DNA from: Lanius collurio
Taxonomy: Eukaryota; Chordata; Aves; Passeriformes; Laniidae
DNA length: 64,000 nt
Reading direction: 5' to 3'
Assembly (NCBI GenBank): GCA_020086605.1
Contig: JACBWW010000020.1
Span: 11,118,424 to 11,182,423, forward strand
Part shown: in pieces, positions 1 to 11,426 of the stretch
How positions within the stretch are numbered: the first letter of the stretch is position 1
How the letters are laid out: the number at the start of each line of letters is the position of its first letter
Translations under genes and position numbers: made by a program
The notes under the pieces: generated by a model
What the model was told of the DNA's origin: nothing
Database searches by the model: none
What the model saw: the letters and a program-made list of their open reading frames with translations, nothing else

Positions 1-29
1 TGGGAGATGCATTTTGGCTGGAGCGTAGG

Positions 30-190
30 ACCTAATGTTTTGGGGGCTTGAGTGAAATATTTGAGCAATAGTCTAGGTCACAATAGTCTAGGTGTGACTC
101 TTGAGGACGGTCCTGTTGCATAGCCAGGAGTTGTACTCAATGATCCTTGTGGGTCTCTTCAGTTTAGCATGTTCTGTGGTTCTGTGATTT
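30..190 (+). repeat. CR1 3'-end fragment
   Basis: The stretch matches the last part of avian CR1 elements: a 'ggtgtgactcttg' block, an 'aggagttgtactcaatgatccttgtgggtc' type block near 126-155, and an end at 'gttctgtggttctgtgatt', the usual CR1 tail octamer. A 15-base unit (caatagtctaggtca) is duplicated in tandem at about 66-92, which looks like a private change in this copy. The same module is seen in better shape at 60330-60425. It is 5'-truncated and has no coding capacity. Confidence 0.85.
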
Positions 191-962
191 AAGGAGTCTT
201 TGCTGTACCTGAGCACTGGTCCACCGTATGACCCGACTGGCTGAACTCAGTGTGTTTCTTCACTCTTCTGATAGGGCCATTGCAAAATCTAACCTCCAGC
301 AAGATAGATACTTGTGAAAAGATAGGGAAAAAGGATGAGGATAATTATTGTGTGAAGTATTAAGGAAAATGAATTTGAAGTCTGATGGGTGATTAAGTTC
401 TGCAGCACCTAAGGCCAGTAAGAACTTTGAATGTTATTCCTTTTAGATCCCAGAAAACATAAATCTGCTGGGAGATTTCTTTTCTGGAAGTTACCTGCAG
501 CATACTGAAAACTATTTCATTTTAGCGTAAGGATTTCTCATCCATTTCACCTACCACAAAGTGTGTAAATTAATTCTTAAAGTCTTCCAGTTTCCACAGA
601 GTTTCTTTAAACATACCAAGCTAGTAAATGCAATACTTACAAAACACTTTTCCCTCATTTTGTCTCTTCTAAAGAAAGTAAGAGAAACAATAAAGTATGT
701 AGCATAGGAAAATAAAGTCTCCATGGGGCTGGGGGAGTCTTACCTGGTAAGACCACATTTGGAGGTTGCATCTAGCTAGTACTTTTAATCAGTGTAAACC
801 TGTGAAGTTCTCTAGTTAACTTCAATGATTTTGTAAATGCAGTGACAACAGGGATAAATCTGACCTTCCAGGTTTAATTTCTACCCTACAGAATCTCTGA
901 TTCATGTCCTTTAGAAAGGAAAACCAGCAGGTAACTTGCAGTTACCTTCAACATAAAGCAGA
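191..962. other. No recognised feature
   Basis: AT-rich single-copy-looking DNA. I see no coding frame, repeat or promoter-like structure here. Confidence 0.6.
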
Positions 963-1080
963 TCCAGTGAGAACAGGTTACTCAGAGCAATGTTCACTTG
1001 ATTTCTGAAAATCTCCAAGGTTGGAGATTCACAACCACTTCAGGAAATATGTTCCTGGTAAGGAATGGGCAACCATTTTT
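963..1080 (-). repeat. Diverged CR1 fragment
   Basis: On the plus strand the segment reads like the reverse complement of the CR1 3' region. It has an 'acaggttactcagagc' block, then 'gaaaatctccaaggttggaga', then 'cacaaccacttcagg' and 'gttcctgg', in the same order as in the better preserved copy at 34650-34780. Divergence is high, so the insertion is old. A small open frame at 1021-1224 begins inside it and is not a gene. Confidence 0.7.
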
Positions 1081-2149
1081 AAAGTACTACCTTTTTATGC
1101 TTTTATCATCAAAGTTCTTCTTATGATGACTTTGATGGTCCTTCAGTTAAGTTGCTCAAGGATGTTGGTGGCTTTCTTATACTGGGGAGGCCAAAACTCG
1201 ACAGAGCACTCTGTATACAAGTGAGGAGATGAATAAACTCTTTCTAAAACAGATTATCATGTGATTGCCTTTCTGTATGCAGGGGCATGCCTATGATTTG
1301 CATTCAGTATATTCACAAAAATATTCAGATGTTTCTCTTCTCATGCTTTCTAGGTTTTCATCTTCATGCCTATACTCTTTCAAAGGATTAGTCCATCCCA
1401 GATTTTTGTGTGTACCTTTGTGGAATTCTGTGTATTCCCTATAAGACTATATCTCAGGCAATGTCTTCTATGTATTACTTCCATAGAATTATATATTCCC
1501 TATAGAAAATGGATCCTGAACTACATTTTGTGAATTTTTTTTGTAGTATTATATCTTATTTTTCTTCAAAACAATCAATCTGAAGAGTGGAAGAAAATAT
1601 TTTAAAGAGATTACATTGCAAATATTATTTTTTTCTGGTATTTCAGAAAGGTATTTCTGTTTCAAAGTCAAATATGTGACAGCAATTTGCTCATAAAGAT
1701 CTTCTTAACCAAAAATGCTGATTGAGAAATATTATTTGTAGACATGGAAAAATGTTCATTCTCACTTCCAGATTTTTCTCTATGAACAAGGATGAGAGAA
1801 ATAATCATTAGATGAAATGACAGAAATTTTTAGACAAAATTAACTGGTAGGTCTCGTTGACATGTTACACGAGGCACTTGGTCTGTGTCAACACAATTTT
1901 CTTGGGTTTTCAATATTTTAATTAAGCATAAGATGTTCATATTATGTGTGACCTTTTGGGTATTTATCCAAGATGAGAACTTTTCTGTAGTGTCAAGGAG
2001 ATGTTAAAAAATGATCATGAAGATTATAAACATAAGAAAACAATACTGGTTTTGGTAATATAATGTAGTGGCAATTTCTCTTCAATTAATATGTCTGGCT
2101 ACACTAATGCATCTCCCTGTCTGCTATGCTCTTAGGGAAAGAATTATAT
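1081..2149. other. No recognised feature
   Basis: AT-rich DNA without a convincing coding frame or repeat. There is a short near-repeat of 'attctgtgtattccctata' (about 1426-1445 and 1488-1505). Confidence 0.5.
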
Positions 2150-2230
2150 CCTTCCATCCTGCCTGCCTGCTTTCCTGCCTTCCTTCCCTCCTTTCATCCT
2201 TCCTACCTTCTTCTTTTTCTTTTCTTAACA
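2150..2230 (+). repeat. Pyrimidine-rich (TTCC/TGCC)n tract
   Basis: The plus strand is almost pure C/T for about 75 bases, with degenerate tetramer units (ttcc, tgcc, ttct). This is a decayed microsatellite. An open frame at 2068-2286 crosses it and its peptide composition simply reflects the repeat. Confidence 0.8.
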
Positions 2231-3365
2231 GCAAGGTGGAATCTATGAAATTAACAACCTTCTCTCAAAACCAAAGCCCTGGTTAGTTTTCAAATGCCAG
2301 CCATCAGTGTCTTCAAATATCTTTTCCTAGACAAAATCCAGAAACAAAACTACTAAGTGCTGGGCTTTACATTTTGATGTTAGCTTAGACTTCAGTTCTT
2401 TAAAGTCTTTTTCTGCAGAGACAGGGCTCTTGAACAAAAATCCAGTTCAGGCCTCTAACTCTCACTTCCATATCTTTTTCAGGGAACATAAACATTCTTC
2501 GCTAAATCCAGTGATCTTACTATCCTCACCAAGCTTTTTGATCTTTCCCTGTGGTATCTCCCTTTAGTCTTCAACTATTTTTAAGCCAGTGTATTAAAAA
2601 AAACTATGCTTATATGTCTGCATAAATCTTAGGTAAACCCTATATCAGGGACATCAGCTTTTAGACATTTTTTGTTTTAACTCTATAATCCTTTTTAAAA
2701 GAAAGACTGCTCATTCAATGTATATTGCAGTTACCATTCCAAATACTTTTGACATATTACCTGACTCCAGACTATGGTGGAACTCTCATTGACATCAAAC
2801 AAAGCTGTATGCATAGACTGAAAGCAGATAGCAGTCTTTTTAGCATTAATTATCAATCTGAACTCTATAGTAAAGCTTGTTCCTCTATATAACAAGCTAT
2901 AGTTAATTTAAGAAATTTTGTTAAAATTTTGCAAGAAATTATGATAATTAGGCCTGTTCATTTAGGTCAGATAAGTGCATCTGTTGGCTTACCAGCAGCT
3001 GAGCTATGCAAGTACTCTTACAGAATTATTAAGTTACAGAATTATGAGAATGACTTAAAAAATTACTTTTAGGTCTAGAGTATATATAAAATAAGTAAAA
3101 GTTAGTGACCGAAATCCAAGCACACCTCCACACAATCCAAAATAGTAATTAGTCGATTGCCTGTTCATGACTTGGCATCCTTTAGCTATTTACATTTTTA
3201 ATCCTCTCCAATAATGTACAGCAGTCTACTACAACAATAAGAAATTTCAAGGCCTCTTCCATATATAGAAAATGAAGTGAAGAAGAAAAATACATAAAAT
3301 ATATTATAATATTGTGTAAAAGCAGGCACTCATCATGTTGTTAGGCGTGTTTGTCAATAACTGGA
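2231..3365. other. No gene; possible ancient repeat traces
   Basis: AT-rich DNA. Near 2778-2805 'ggaactctcattgacatcaaac' resembles a motif widespread in amniote genomes (attgacttcaatgg type). I cannot delimit an element around it. Confidence 0.35.
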
Positions 3366-3420
3366 GAATCACAGAATCACAGAATGGTTAAAGGACCACT
3401 GGAGGTCAGCGGGTCCAACT
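3366..3420 (-). repeat. CR1 3' terminus, minus strand
   Basis: The 'gaatcacagaatcacagaatgg' start followed by 'aggaccactggaggtcagcgggtccaactt' is the reverse complement of a CR1 3' end. Only about 55 bases remain before a plus-strand CR1 begins. The two elements meet 5' end to 5' end, with their 3' termini facing outward. Confidence 0.85.
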
Positions 3421-3424
3421 TACT

Positions 3425-4190
3425 TGTGGAGGCCAAGTACAAGGTCTTACACTGCGGTCAGAGCATTCCCAAGCACAAATAGTGGCTGGGTGGAGAACAG
3501 TTTGAGAGCAGCTCTGAGGAGAAGGACTTGGGAGTGTTGGTTGATGAGAACCTCAACATGACCCATCAATGTGCCCTTGCAGCCCAGAAAGCCAAACACA
3601 TCCTGGGCTGCATCAGAAGAAGTGTGACCCAGCAAGTCAAGGAATAGGATTCTGCCCCTCAGCTCTCAGGACATCCCACCTGCAGTACTTCATCCAGCTC
3701 TAAGATCCCCAAAACAGAAAGGACATTGACCTTTTCAAGCAAGTCCAGAGGAGGCCATCAAGGTGTTTAGAGGCATAGAGCACCTCTCCTGTGAGAAAAG
3801 GCTAAGAGAATTGGAATTGTTCAGCCTGGAGAAGAAAAGGGCTCATCGTGATCTAATTGCAATCTTCCAGTACCTTTAGTATCTGAAGGTTGAGAGGAAC
3901 TTTTCACAAGGACATGTAGTGACAGGACAAGGGGGGATGGCTTCAAAATGAAAGAGAATAGGTTTAGATTTTAATTGGGAAAAATTTTTTTCTGTGAGGG
4001 TGGTGAGGCACAGGAACAGTTTGCTCAGAGAAGTTGTGGGGGCCTCATCCCTGAAAGCGTTCAAGGCCAGGTTGAATGGGGATCTGATCCAACTGGTCTA
4101 TTTGAAAATGTTACTGCCCATGGCAGAGGAGTTGGAATTAGGTGATCTTCAAAGTCCCTTTCCAACTCAAATGGTTACATGATTCTATAA
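3425..4190 (+). repeat. CR1 fragment, 3' half of ORF2 and tail
   Basis: About 765 bases match CR1 in order: the 'ctgggtggagaac' block, 'gaggagaaggacttggg', 'gcagcccagaaagcc', 'caagtccagaggaggcc', 'ttcagcctggagaag', 'gtgagggtggtgaggcac', the terminal 'aggtgatcttcaaagtccctttccaact' block, and a tail ending 'gattctataatt'. The coding part corresponds to the end of the reverse transcriptase ORF, but it is broken by stops and shifts, for example a stop at 'caaggaatagg'. It is 5'-truncated, as is usual for CR1. Small open frames on both strands (3447-3635, 3876-4064, 3994-4182) are by-products. Confidence 0.93.
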
Positions 4191-4978
4191 TTTGGCAGTC
4201 ACAAGGCATTTAAAAAAAAGTGTCAATGTGAAATGTTTCCATCCCCTATATCAGAAAGTAATCATCAGTGCTTTGCAAGAAACTCCTGGATTGTTTGTGC
4301 CTTGCTGTGTTGCTCCTCCCTCAGATGTCTTGGTATTGGATGCCCCCATGAGAACCAGGGCCTGTAACTGAGTGGTTGCTACCAACTATCTATAAAAGGC
4401 CTCATATGCTTCTTCCTCCTGATCAAACACCCACAAGACTGTCACCTTTGCTACACTCCCCATAAATTCCTGTCTCTCTTATCCTCCTCCCAAGAAAGAG
4501 CTCCATACATTCCAGATGTTTTCTTACATTAAGATTAGTCCACCACCCTACCTTCTTGGACTGTCAGTCCTAAAAGGCATGTAGTCATCTATGACATTAA
4601 GTCATGTGAGCTATCCTACCACATCTTTAATTGCCTTGCAACTACACAGGTCACTAAATTTTCCTGGTTTTTTTTTTGCTTTTTCCCATACTACGTTCAT
4701 GCTCTGTTATACAGGCACTTCAACAAGGTATTTGAGTTTGTCCATTTCCCAGGAGGGGTGCAAGAGGATACCACATAGTCATGTCTTGTATCCACTTCCT
4801 GGGTTGCATGTTGTTGCTGGAAGTATCCTTACTTGCGTTTTGCTTTGCAATGTGAGTGATTTCTACAGCTCTCCCCGATCTCTTCTAGTTCAAGCTTCTC
4901 CTTAGCAGGTAGGACAGTCTCTTGGCCAAGACAAACATTACCCAGTAAGGAGGAGAAAGAATTCAAGCCTTGGTAAAC
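4191..4978. other. No gene; TATA-like site near 4390
   Basis: The sequence 'ctataaaaggcctcatatgcttcttcctcc' at about 4390 has the form of a core promoter or a decayed LTR, with 'cataaattcc' about 70 bases downstream. I found no matching ends or target duplication, so I leave it unassigned. The 104-residue frame at 4591-4905 has no recognisable domain. Confidence 0.35.
4973..4978. repeat. Target site duplication, left copy (GTAAAC)
   Basis: GTAAAC directly precedes the TG that opens the LTR and is repeated exactly at 5621-5626, after the closing CA. A perfect 6-bp duplication of this kind marks retroviral integration. Confidence 0.88.
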
Positions 4979-5620
4979 TGTTGTTAAGCTGCGGGGGGTT
5001 TCCCCCGGCCCGGGCTGGATGGGGTCAGAGGCTCAGACCCAAGAAGCCGTAGCGGACCCAGAGAGGTGATCCCGTGAGGAGCCGTCTCCCAGGGGGTCGT
5101 GGCTTCTCTCAGCCCTCGGCCAGGGCTGCCTGCAGAGATGCCTGGCTCAGCAGGCTGTCAGCTCTTAGTGATTCAGGGAGTGATTTCAGCTCTGCTCTGC
5201 AAGGCAGACCCCCCTTGGCCAGGCCTGGATAGAGAGAGGAGAGGTCCTTCTGGTGGTTCCGCAGAAGCAGCTTTATTCTTGCATCTTCTGCGAAGGGGTG
5301 ACCAGAGACAGATCCTCCCCCAACTCAGGGCAGAGGGGTCTCTTTTATGGGGGTACAGAGGTGGGTGTGCAAGGGTGAGAAACCAATGGGTACTAGGGTA
5401 TTTTACATACAGTTTCCTAGAGGATCTTGGGTCTATCTTTTCTAACTAAAAAGTCTCTTTGTTTCCCCAAGAGGGGCCTGGAGAGAGATTGCGCTACCTC
5501 CTTATCTCCAGGCCTCCCTGCCAGGGCAGGGGCCTGTCAGACCCCACGTCTGGAGATGTTGCAGTTCCCTTTATCTAAACAAGGGCTTCCTGCCAAGACA
5601 GGGGCTTGTCAGACCCTACA
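4979..5620 (-). mobile_element. Solo LTR of an endogenous retrovirus
   Basis: A 642-bp block starts TG and ends CA and is bounded by the exact 6-bp repeat GTAAAC. Its GC content is far above the flanks. On the minus strand it carries a TATA-like 'cataaaaga' (5343-5351) and an AATAAA polyadenylation signal (5272-5277), giving the order U3, R, U5 from right to left. No internal retroviral sequence is present, so this is a solo LTR left by recombination between two LTRs. The 6-bp duplication would suit an ERVK-like (class II) virus, but that is an inference. The open frames inside (5099-5449, 5427-5624) are not genes. Confidence 0.88.
5513..5620 (-). repeat. Direct repeats in the LTR U3
   Basis: A unit of about 36 bases occurs at 5513-5548 and again at 5585-5620. 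Both share 'cctgcca', 'caggggc' and 'tgtcagaccc', with about six differences. In minus-strand terms this is a tandem-like repeat at the outer end of U3, where retroviral LTRs often carry enhancer repeats. Confidence 0.75.
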
Positions 5621-5626
5621 GTAAAC
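5621..5626. repeat. Target site duplication, right copy (GTAAAC)
   Basis: This is an exact match to 4973-4978 across the LTR. Confidence 0.88.
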
Positions 5627-8600
5627 CATATCTTATTAATAAGAAATTTTTAGATGGTTCTTAAATAGCTCTGTCAATGTGTTGGTTTCAGGAATTTCAT
5701 GTTGCTGAGCATTCCATCATTCAGCTATATTTTCAGTGAGCTCATGTTAAAGAATAAGGATACTGCTTCTATTAGGCAAAATAGAGGGCAGCAAGGCATT
5801 AACTTCTTTTGATGTTTAGTGAATAATGGGTGTTGGAGTTTCCCCACATTCTGCAAGTATTAATCCTGTTTTATACTTAAAGATATTTCTTTCACTTGAT
5901 AAAAATATAATTTAATAAACAAAAGTACGCATGGAGGAACAAGACAGGTTGAAGATTTAACCACAAGTAGGCTACATTTTATAATTTATAAAACTAAGAC
6001 GCCTAAACCCCTGTAATACTCAGATTTCAAGAGTAATTAAATAATGAAGCCTTTTAACCTGAAGGACACATCCATGTGGTTGGGCCTTACTTTTTACATT
6101 TTTTCTTATTGATTCACCTAAAAGTCTTCTGTTAAATTTTACCACTTTAATGTGCAGGATATTACTTTTAGGCTACTCGATTTGAGAGGTAAAACATGTA
6201 GAATTGCTTAAAAAGAGTATGATGCTATAGTTAAAAATGTTAAAATCCATACATAATATATACGATTTTTTCAGAAAATATTTTCAGTTATTATTTTCTA
6301 TTAATGACAAATTGAAACCACAACATGAAAAAGTTAACAATCCTACTAAATTTAAATGTCAAATTATAACTCAGCAAGACTCAAGTTTAAATTTATAAAG
6401 TTCTATTTTGAATCTGAGTCCAACTGTAAGCTTACCATGAGCTCTGAATATGTGATAAAGCAGTTTTGCTATGTATGGTCTGTGACTTAAATGTTCACAA
6501 AAATACACCTTCCAATTAGTAATTTTTGGGCTGGGAAGGAGCATTTTCCATCACCATTCCCTCCAAGCTGCAAGAATGTCTCTCATGCTTTTAAAGTGTG
6601 TCACTCATACTTTCTAGTAAACTGAGCAAGTGAAGTAAAAAAATCTGCACACTGTAACATCTCTGCTTCCACTCCAGCTCTAAAGACAAAAGAGAGACAA
6701 ACAGGCTGGGCCATCACCTGGTTCTCTGAGAGCAGCAGCAACTCTATTTGTAGAATATAATTAGGCAACAAATCTCACTTGCAGATAATTATCTGGCACT
6801 GGAGCAACAGAATTCTTCTTTTCATGAAAAGAATGCTTCAATTTCTTGTATAATCACTGATGCTTAAATTTTGACATATGAAAAATAAGTCATGTAAGAC
6901 TATCTCTGTAAAGGCAAATCATTTAATGAGGTATTCATAGTACTAAAACATCTTTTAAATCAGAAGAATATGAAAGACTTCAGAAAGCAAGAGAGTGAAA
7001 AAAAAAAAAATAAACCAGAGCTTAATTTATAGCTTTTAACAAAAACCTGATTAATTACTCATTTTATTAAGACAATGAAACATAATGCATTTTATCCTAA
7101 GGGGAAAAAATTGCTATCTTTCATTGATAGACTATACAAAATATGGAATATTAATACAGTTTTATTCTTAGCTTTGCATGAATTGGCTGAAATTCTTGGA
7201 AATTAAGATATTTAGAATAAAAGGAAAATAAAATATTTTACCACTAACTGTCTGGATATGAAAGGGCCAATAGATACCAGAGAATTGATACTCAGTTGGC
7301 CAGTAAATAAGTACCAATTCACATGGAGGGTATTGTATTACAAAAGCAAGGCTAGTCTGGTTTTGTCTTTATCATTAAATAAGAAGGATTTTTAATTTTT
7401 CTCCTTTTATTTTCCATAAAAAAAGTATACATAAAGTACACTGAGAGGGTAGAAGTAATAATAAACATATGAAACCTACTTGAGTATAAGGTTTCCTTTT
7501 TTTTTCTCCCATAATCCAGAGGGAAAAAACAGAGAGTACAGGAGCATAACTATTGAACTAAGCCTCTAGAGTTCAGAAGGAAAATACCTACAATATAAAA
7601 CACACATGCTGCTGATAATAGAATTATCTATAATAATTTAGGTTAGAGCACTGTCTTCCTGAGGCAACAGGCTGTTTATACTAACTCTTGTCAAAAATCA
7701 GAATTCATTTGTACATTTTTGATTAGTGAAACATATTAGAGTTTCATTTTATTCTTTGTATTTAAATTGCATTTTGCCTAGGGCAGTCATTTAAGATAGA
7801 GTTCATTAAACTACGTTATTCCATTTTAGCTTTTGTGTAGACAGCAAAAAGCAAAAAAAGCTATGCTCAGAAGTGAAAGGCTTTGATATGTAATTTATTT
7901 TGACAACTGTACTGTTAGAGCAGCAAGGTAAGAAAATCTATTTTAACAGGACTTACACAAAATTAAATTTTTCCATTTGCATTGCAACAAAGAAAATATA
8001 TCTGAAAATATTTTGTCTGTCATATAGCAAAACAATTACTGTAGCACTTGGGCATGTATTTGTAAAAAAAAAATGAATTTACTGGATCATTTTTCAATAT
8101 GCATTATTTTTAAAAAGCCAGTTAAATGTTTTCAGTCTGAAAAGATTAGGAGAGTTACAGTTAATTGTATATTTTTTAAAATGCAAAACTTCTTAAATTT
8201 GGTCAGAAATGGTATGCAGTGTAAGTAGACTATTCAAAGGAAATAAACATTTGATATGATTCTGAAAGGCAGAAAGTGATGCTTGTGAAGTAAACAGAAT
8301 TTTACTTTTAAAATGTACATTCTCCTACAGCTTGTATAATTTGATTCTTAATGATCTGAACAACAATTGTGAGATTACGCTCCATTCACCACAGTGAAAT
8401 GGGGAATTAAGTGCAAGCATTCAAAGCTTCAGTGTTAAATTCCATTTGGAAAATCAGGAATAGGAATACCTATAGTCTGAGATCTATCTTGAGTCTTTTT
8501 AATTATTAAGAGACTTTTAAAAATAGTATTTTTTTAGTTACTTTGCTTAAAATCTCTAAACTGATAGACTGGTAGGCAATATGACAGACTGGGTAGATAT

Positions 8601-8639
8601 CATACTGGAGAAAATACAAAGACTACAGTTTGAGGGGCC
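5627..8639. other. No recognised feature (3 kb, AT-rich)
   Basis: No coding frame above background and no CR1 or LTR landmark. The stretch at 6655-6800 is more GC-balanced (ctctgcttccactccagctc onward) and could be conserved non-coding DNA, which a multi-species alignment would show. A-runs occur at about 6998-7010 and 8063-8073. Confidence 0.5.
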
Positions 8640-9378
8640 ATAACTTCAAGTGAGATATGCTAGAGAGCCCCTGAGGGAAGAAACTCTTCAGTTGCACTGG
8701 ATCTCATTCAAAGTGTTAAGAGTTGAAGACCTGCTTGAAACAGTGGCCACAATATATGTGGGAGAAACATTTGTCAGGGTCACAAAAGGAACCAAAAAAA
8801 GGAAGAAAAAATTTAAACATCATATCTGGTCATATATGGTCAGGGCTTTCAGGCCATGACTTAGAGCTAGAGACTGAGCCTGTTGGCCTTGACCGATGAG
8901 GAAAGGAGGTTAAGGTGTGTGAGCTGTTCACAGCTGTGCGAGGAGAAATTACAAACACAGCGCGGTTTCAAGCGGGGGCAATAGAACAGTCTGGGAGCTC
9001 AGGTTTTTTACTGGGGTGGTAGTCCAGCATATGACACAGGAGAGTGTAGAATCTGCATTTTTTGAGGTTTTTAAGACTCAGCTAGCCAAAGTCCCAGTGA
9101 CAAGATCTCATGTTGACGATTCTGTTAGAGGCTGGATGTTGGATCAAACAACTTCCAGAGATTTCTTCCAAGCAATGTTGCTGCAATTCTGTGGAGGAAA
9201 TCAAAACTGAAACAGATGAAAAAAAGCCAGGGATGGACAACTTAGCTGTAAATCAAAACAAAGGAGACCTCTCTCATTTTACTGACCTGAGAGTGCAGAT
9301 TGTCAGAGTTGCTCTGGGCTTGCCTTGGTTTCATCTGGTTTTATGTTACTTGGATTGGTGGCTAGTGGCCAAGTCATC
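8640..9378 (+). repeat. Composite repeat, copy 1 (CR1-like module inside)
   Basis: This segment has a second copy in inverted orientation at 21478-22060. Shared blocks in order are 'gacctgcttgaaacagtggccac', 'gtgggagaaac', a 'gttggccttga' block, 'atctcatgttgac', a 'ggctggatgttggatca' block, 'acttccagagatttct', 'gctgcaattct', and then about 180 bases ending near 'ttggattggtggct'. The part at about 9040-9190 resembles an old CR1 3' region ('gaggtttttaagactcagct' onward), but the homology continues past where CR1 should end. It is therefore either a composite repeat family or an old inverted duplication. About 160 bases (roughly 8945-9105) are present here and missing from the other copy. Frames at 8650-8859, 9016-9210 and 9110-9412 have no known domain. 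Confidence 0.7.
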
Positions 9379-11376
9379 AGTGAGGCCAGCATTTCCAGGA
9401 TTTTATCTATAATCCTCTAAGGTCTCTAGTCTATTTCTTTCAAATCCCCAAAAGGTGAGGGAGCAAAGCAAGTAACAGCAGTGTCTGTTCTGTATCTGTG
9501 CTGGGCGGTAGGCATTGATTTTCAGACAGGCTTTGTCTTTTTTACTGGCAGTTACAGAATGCTCAGTGGAGTATCACTATCATTAAAATGATTAACTTCT
9601 GTAAGATCCAACCGATTTATCTTTTATTTCTAATGAATTTCACTTTTTCTTGGCAATTTGACACAAGTCATTGTATCCCTTTGGCAGTGATTTTTGCTTA
9701 CTAGGTTAATCATTACAAAGGTAAGAAAAGCATTGTTACAATTACACTTGCTACTCCCTTTCTGACTTACAGAGGAATTTGTTTGTTCTCTGTTCACCCA
9801 CGGGTCAGTAGCTTTATATAGGAAACACAAAGTCTCAGTTCAAACTTATTATCTCACAAAATTGTTCATTTGAATGAACAGACAGTCTCAAAATGAGCTT
9901 AGCAGAAGCAGTTGGTGAAAAGCGACTGTGTAAGCCTGTCCATCTGGCTGGAAACACAAAGTAAACTTTGTAACAGAATTTATATCTGATTTACATCCAG
10001 ATGGGCTTCTCTTGTACCGGATTAGGTAATAACTAACAATTTTAAGTATATGCATAAACAAGTCTTAACCAGTGAGTTTAAAACTACTCAGCTTGTGTTG
10101 TTTCCTCCAAGTCTGCCACCTTCATTTCAAAGATAAAAGTATAGAGTACTTCAAGCATGAAATGAGTGAACTGACATCAAGAAATAAAATTTTCCATTCA
10201 ACTTCTGCTATGAATAATAAAGTGATTGAATTTCTTTTGATGTAAGTCACCAAATTGCAAGACTGAAAACCCTTACACAGTCATAGATGTACCATTCCTA
10301 CTATATCAAAAGACAGGATTGTCAGAAAAAGTGAGTAAAGTACACTGTGAAAGTTTATTGAACAACTTACTCAAATGCTGTTATGGTGCCCCAAAATCAA
10401 AGAACAAGTAGACATCTAGATCAACTTACGGATACAATCAGGAGTTTCAATCACTTCTGTCTGCTGTTGGAAGATGGTTCTCTCACCAAAATTTTTCTCA
10501 TCATTTAGCAATTCGAAAATGCATAGAAGAAGTTCTCTGAGTGTTTGATGATTTTCAATGTAGAAAGGATAAAATCTTGAGAAAGTGTATTGAGGTAGGC
10601 TCAAGTCGTGCATCTTTAGTGACAAGAAAATTGACACATTGCATTACCAACACTATTTGAAGCACAGACAATTAAAGAAAAAAAGTATGCAAGCTACTAT
10701 AAAGAAATCTATTATTTTCTATTTCTAAGAAATCTATTATTATCTATTAATAATCTATAGATTATTAATATGACAGAAAGAAAATGTTATATATGTGTGC
10801 AATACACTTTCAGGGATTTTTTTACTACGTGCATTTCTGTCAGCTAACATTCCATGTCACTAAATTCCAGTATTTATTGTAAACAAACTGAGAACCACAG
10901 GTCTTCAACTGATCTATTAATAAGAAGAAAAGCTAAATATAGCCTCAAGAAAAAACCCAAACAAAATACATGATTTCCCACAGTATCTTGCATAAAAGCA
11001 TTCTCAATAAATAGCAATATTGCAGTATTAATCTGCTCTTCTCACTTGTGTAGAGGTAATAGCAAAATTTTAATATGCCTTTCCAAATTAAAAAAAAAAA
11101 TAAAATTCTTCTATAAGGACAAAATACTTCAGTATTTATGGTAGTGCTTGAAACATTCTGAAAAATAACAAATCAAAACTGACATAGTTAATGCAAAGAA
11201 AAGAAGCCAAAGTGAGCTCTGCAATTTCTTTTTTGCTGACTTGTGCAGAAGCAAACATCACTCTATAAGGATGCATTATGACACAAAATAACAGGGAATG
11301 AGAAGGAGGAAGAGGGCAAATGAAGGGCTGAAATTCTTCCTGCAGCATTACCAAAAGATTTAAAGGCACTCACTGA
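9379..11376. other. No gene; one AT-rich palindrome
   Basis: Nothing coding is recognised. The frames at 9630-9830, 10416-10637 and 11136-11369 lack recognisable domains. The only structured item is the palindrome at 10745-10770, listed separately. Confidence 0.5.
10745..10770. repeat. 26-bp perfect palindrome
   Basis: A perfect inverted repeat of two 13-base arms with no spacer, centred on 'ctatag'. It lies beside a short direct repeat 'aagaaatctattatt' (about 10703 and 10728). In AT-rich DNA such palindromes can arise by slippage, so a biological role is not implied. Confidence 0.8.
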
Positions 11377-11426
11377 TTTTTTTTTTTTTCTTTTTTTCTT
11401 TTTTTCTTTCTTTTTTTTTTTTTTTG
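11377..11426 (+). repeat. T-rich low-complexity tract
   Basis: About 50 bases of T runs broken by single Cs (tttttttctttttttc pattern). On the minus strand this is an A/G tract. It may be the relic of an oligo-A tail or simple slippage. Confidence 0.85.

Noticed and set aside
2150..2230. Pyrimidine tract as a splice acceptor for the frame at 2068-2286
   Set aside because: The tract is a degenerate tetranucleotide microsatellite and no exon structure follows.
4385..4460. TATA-box promoter or LTR
   Set aside because: Only a single TATA-like motif and a weak polyadenylation-like site were seen. No ends, no duplication and no downstream gene.
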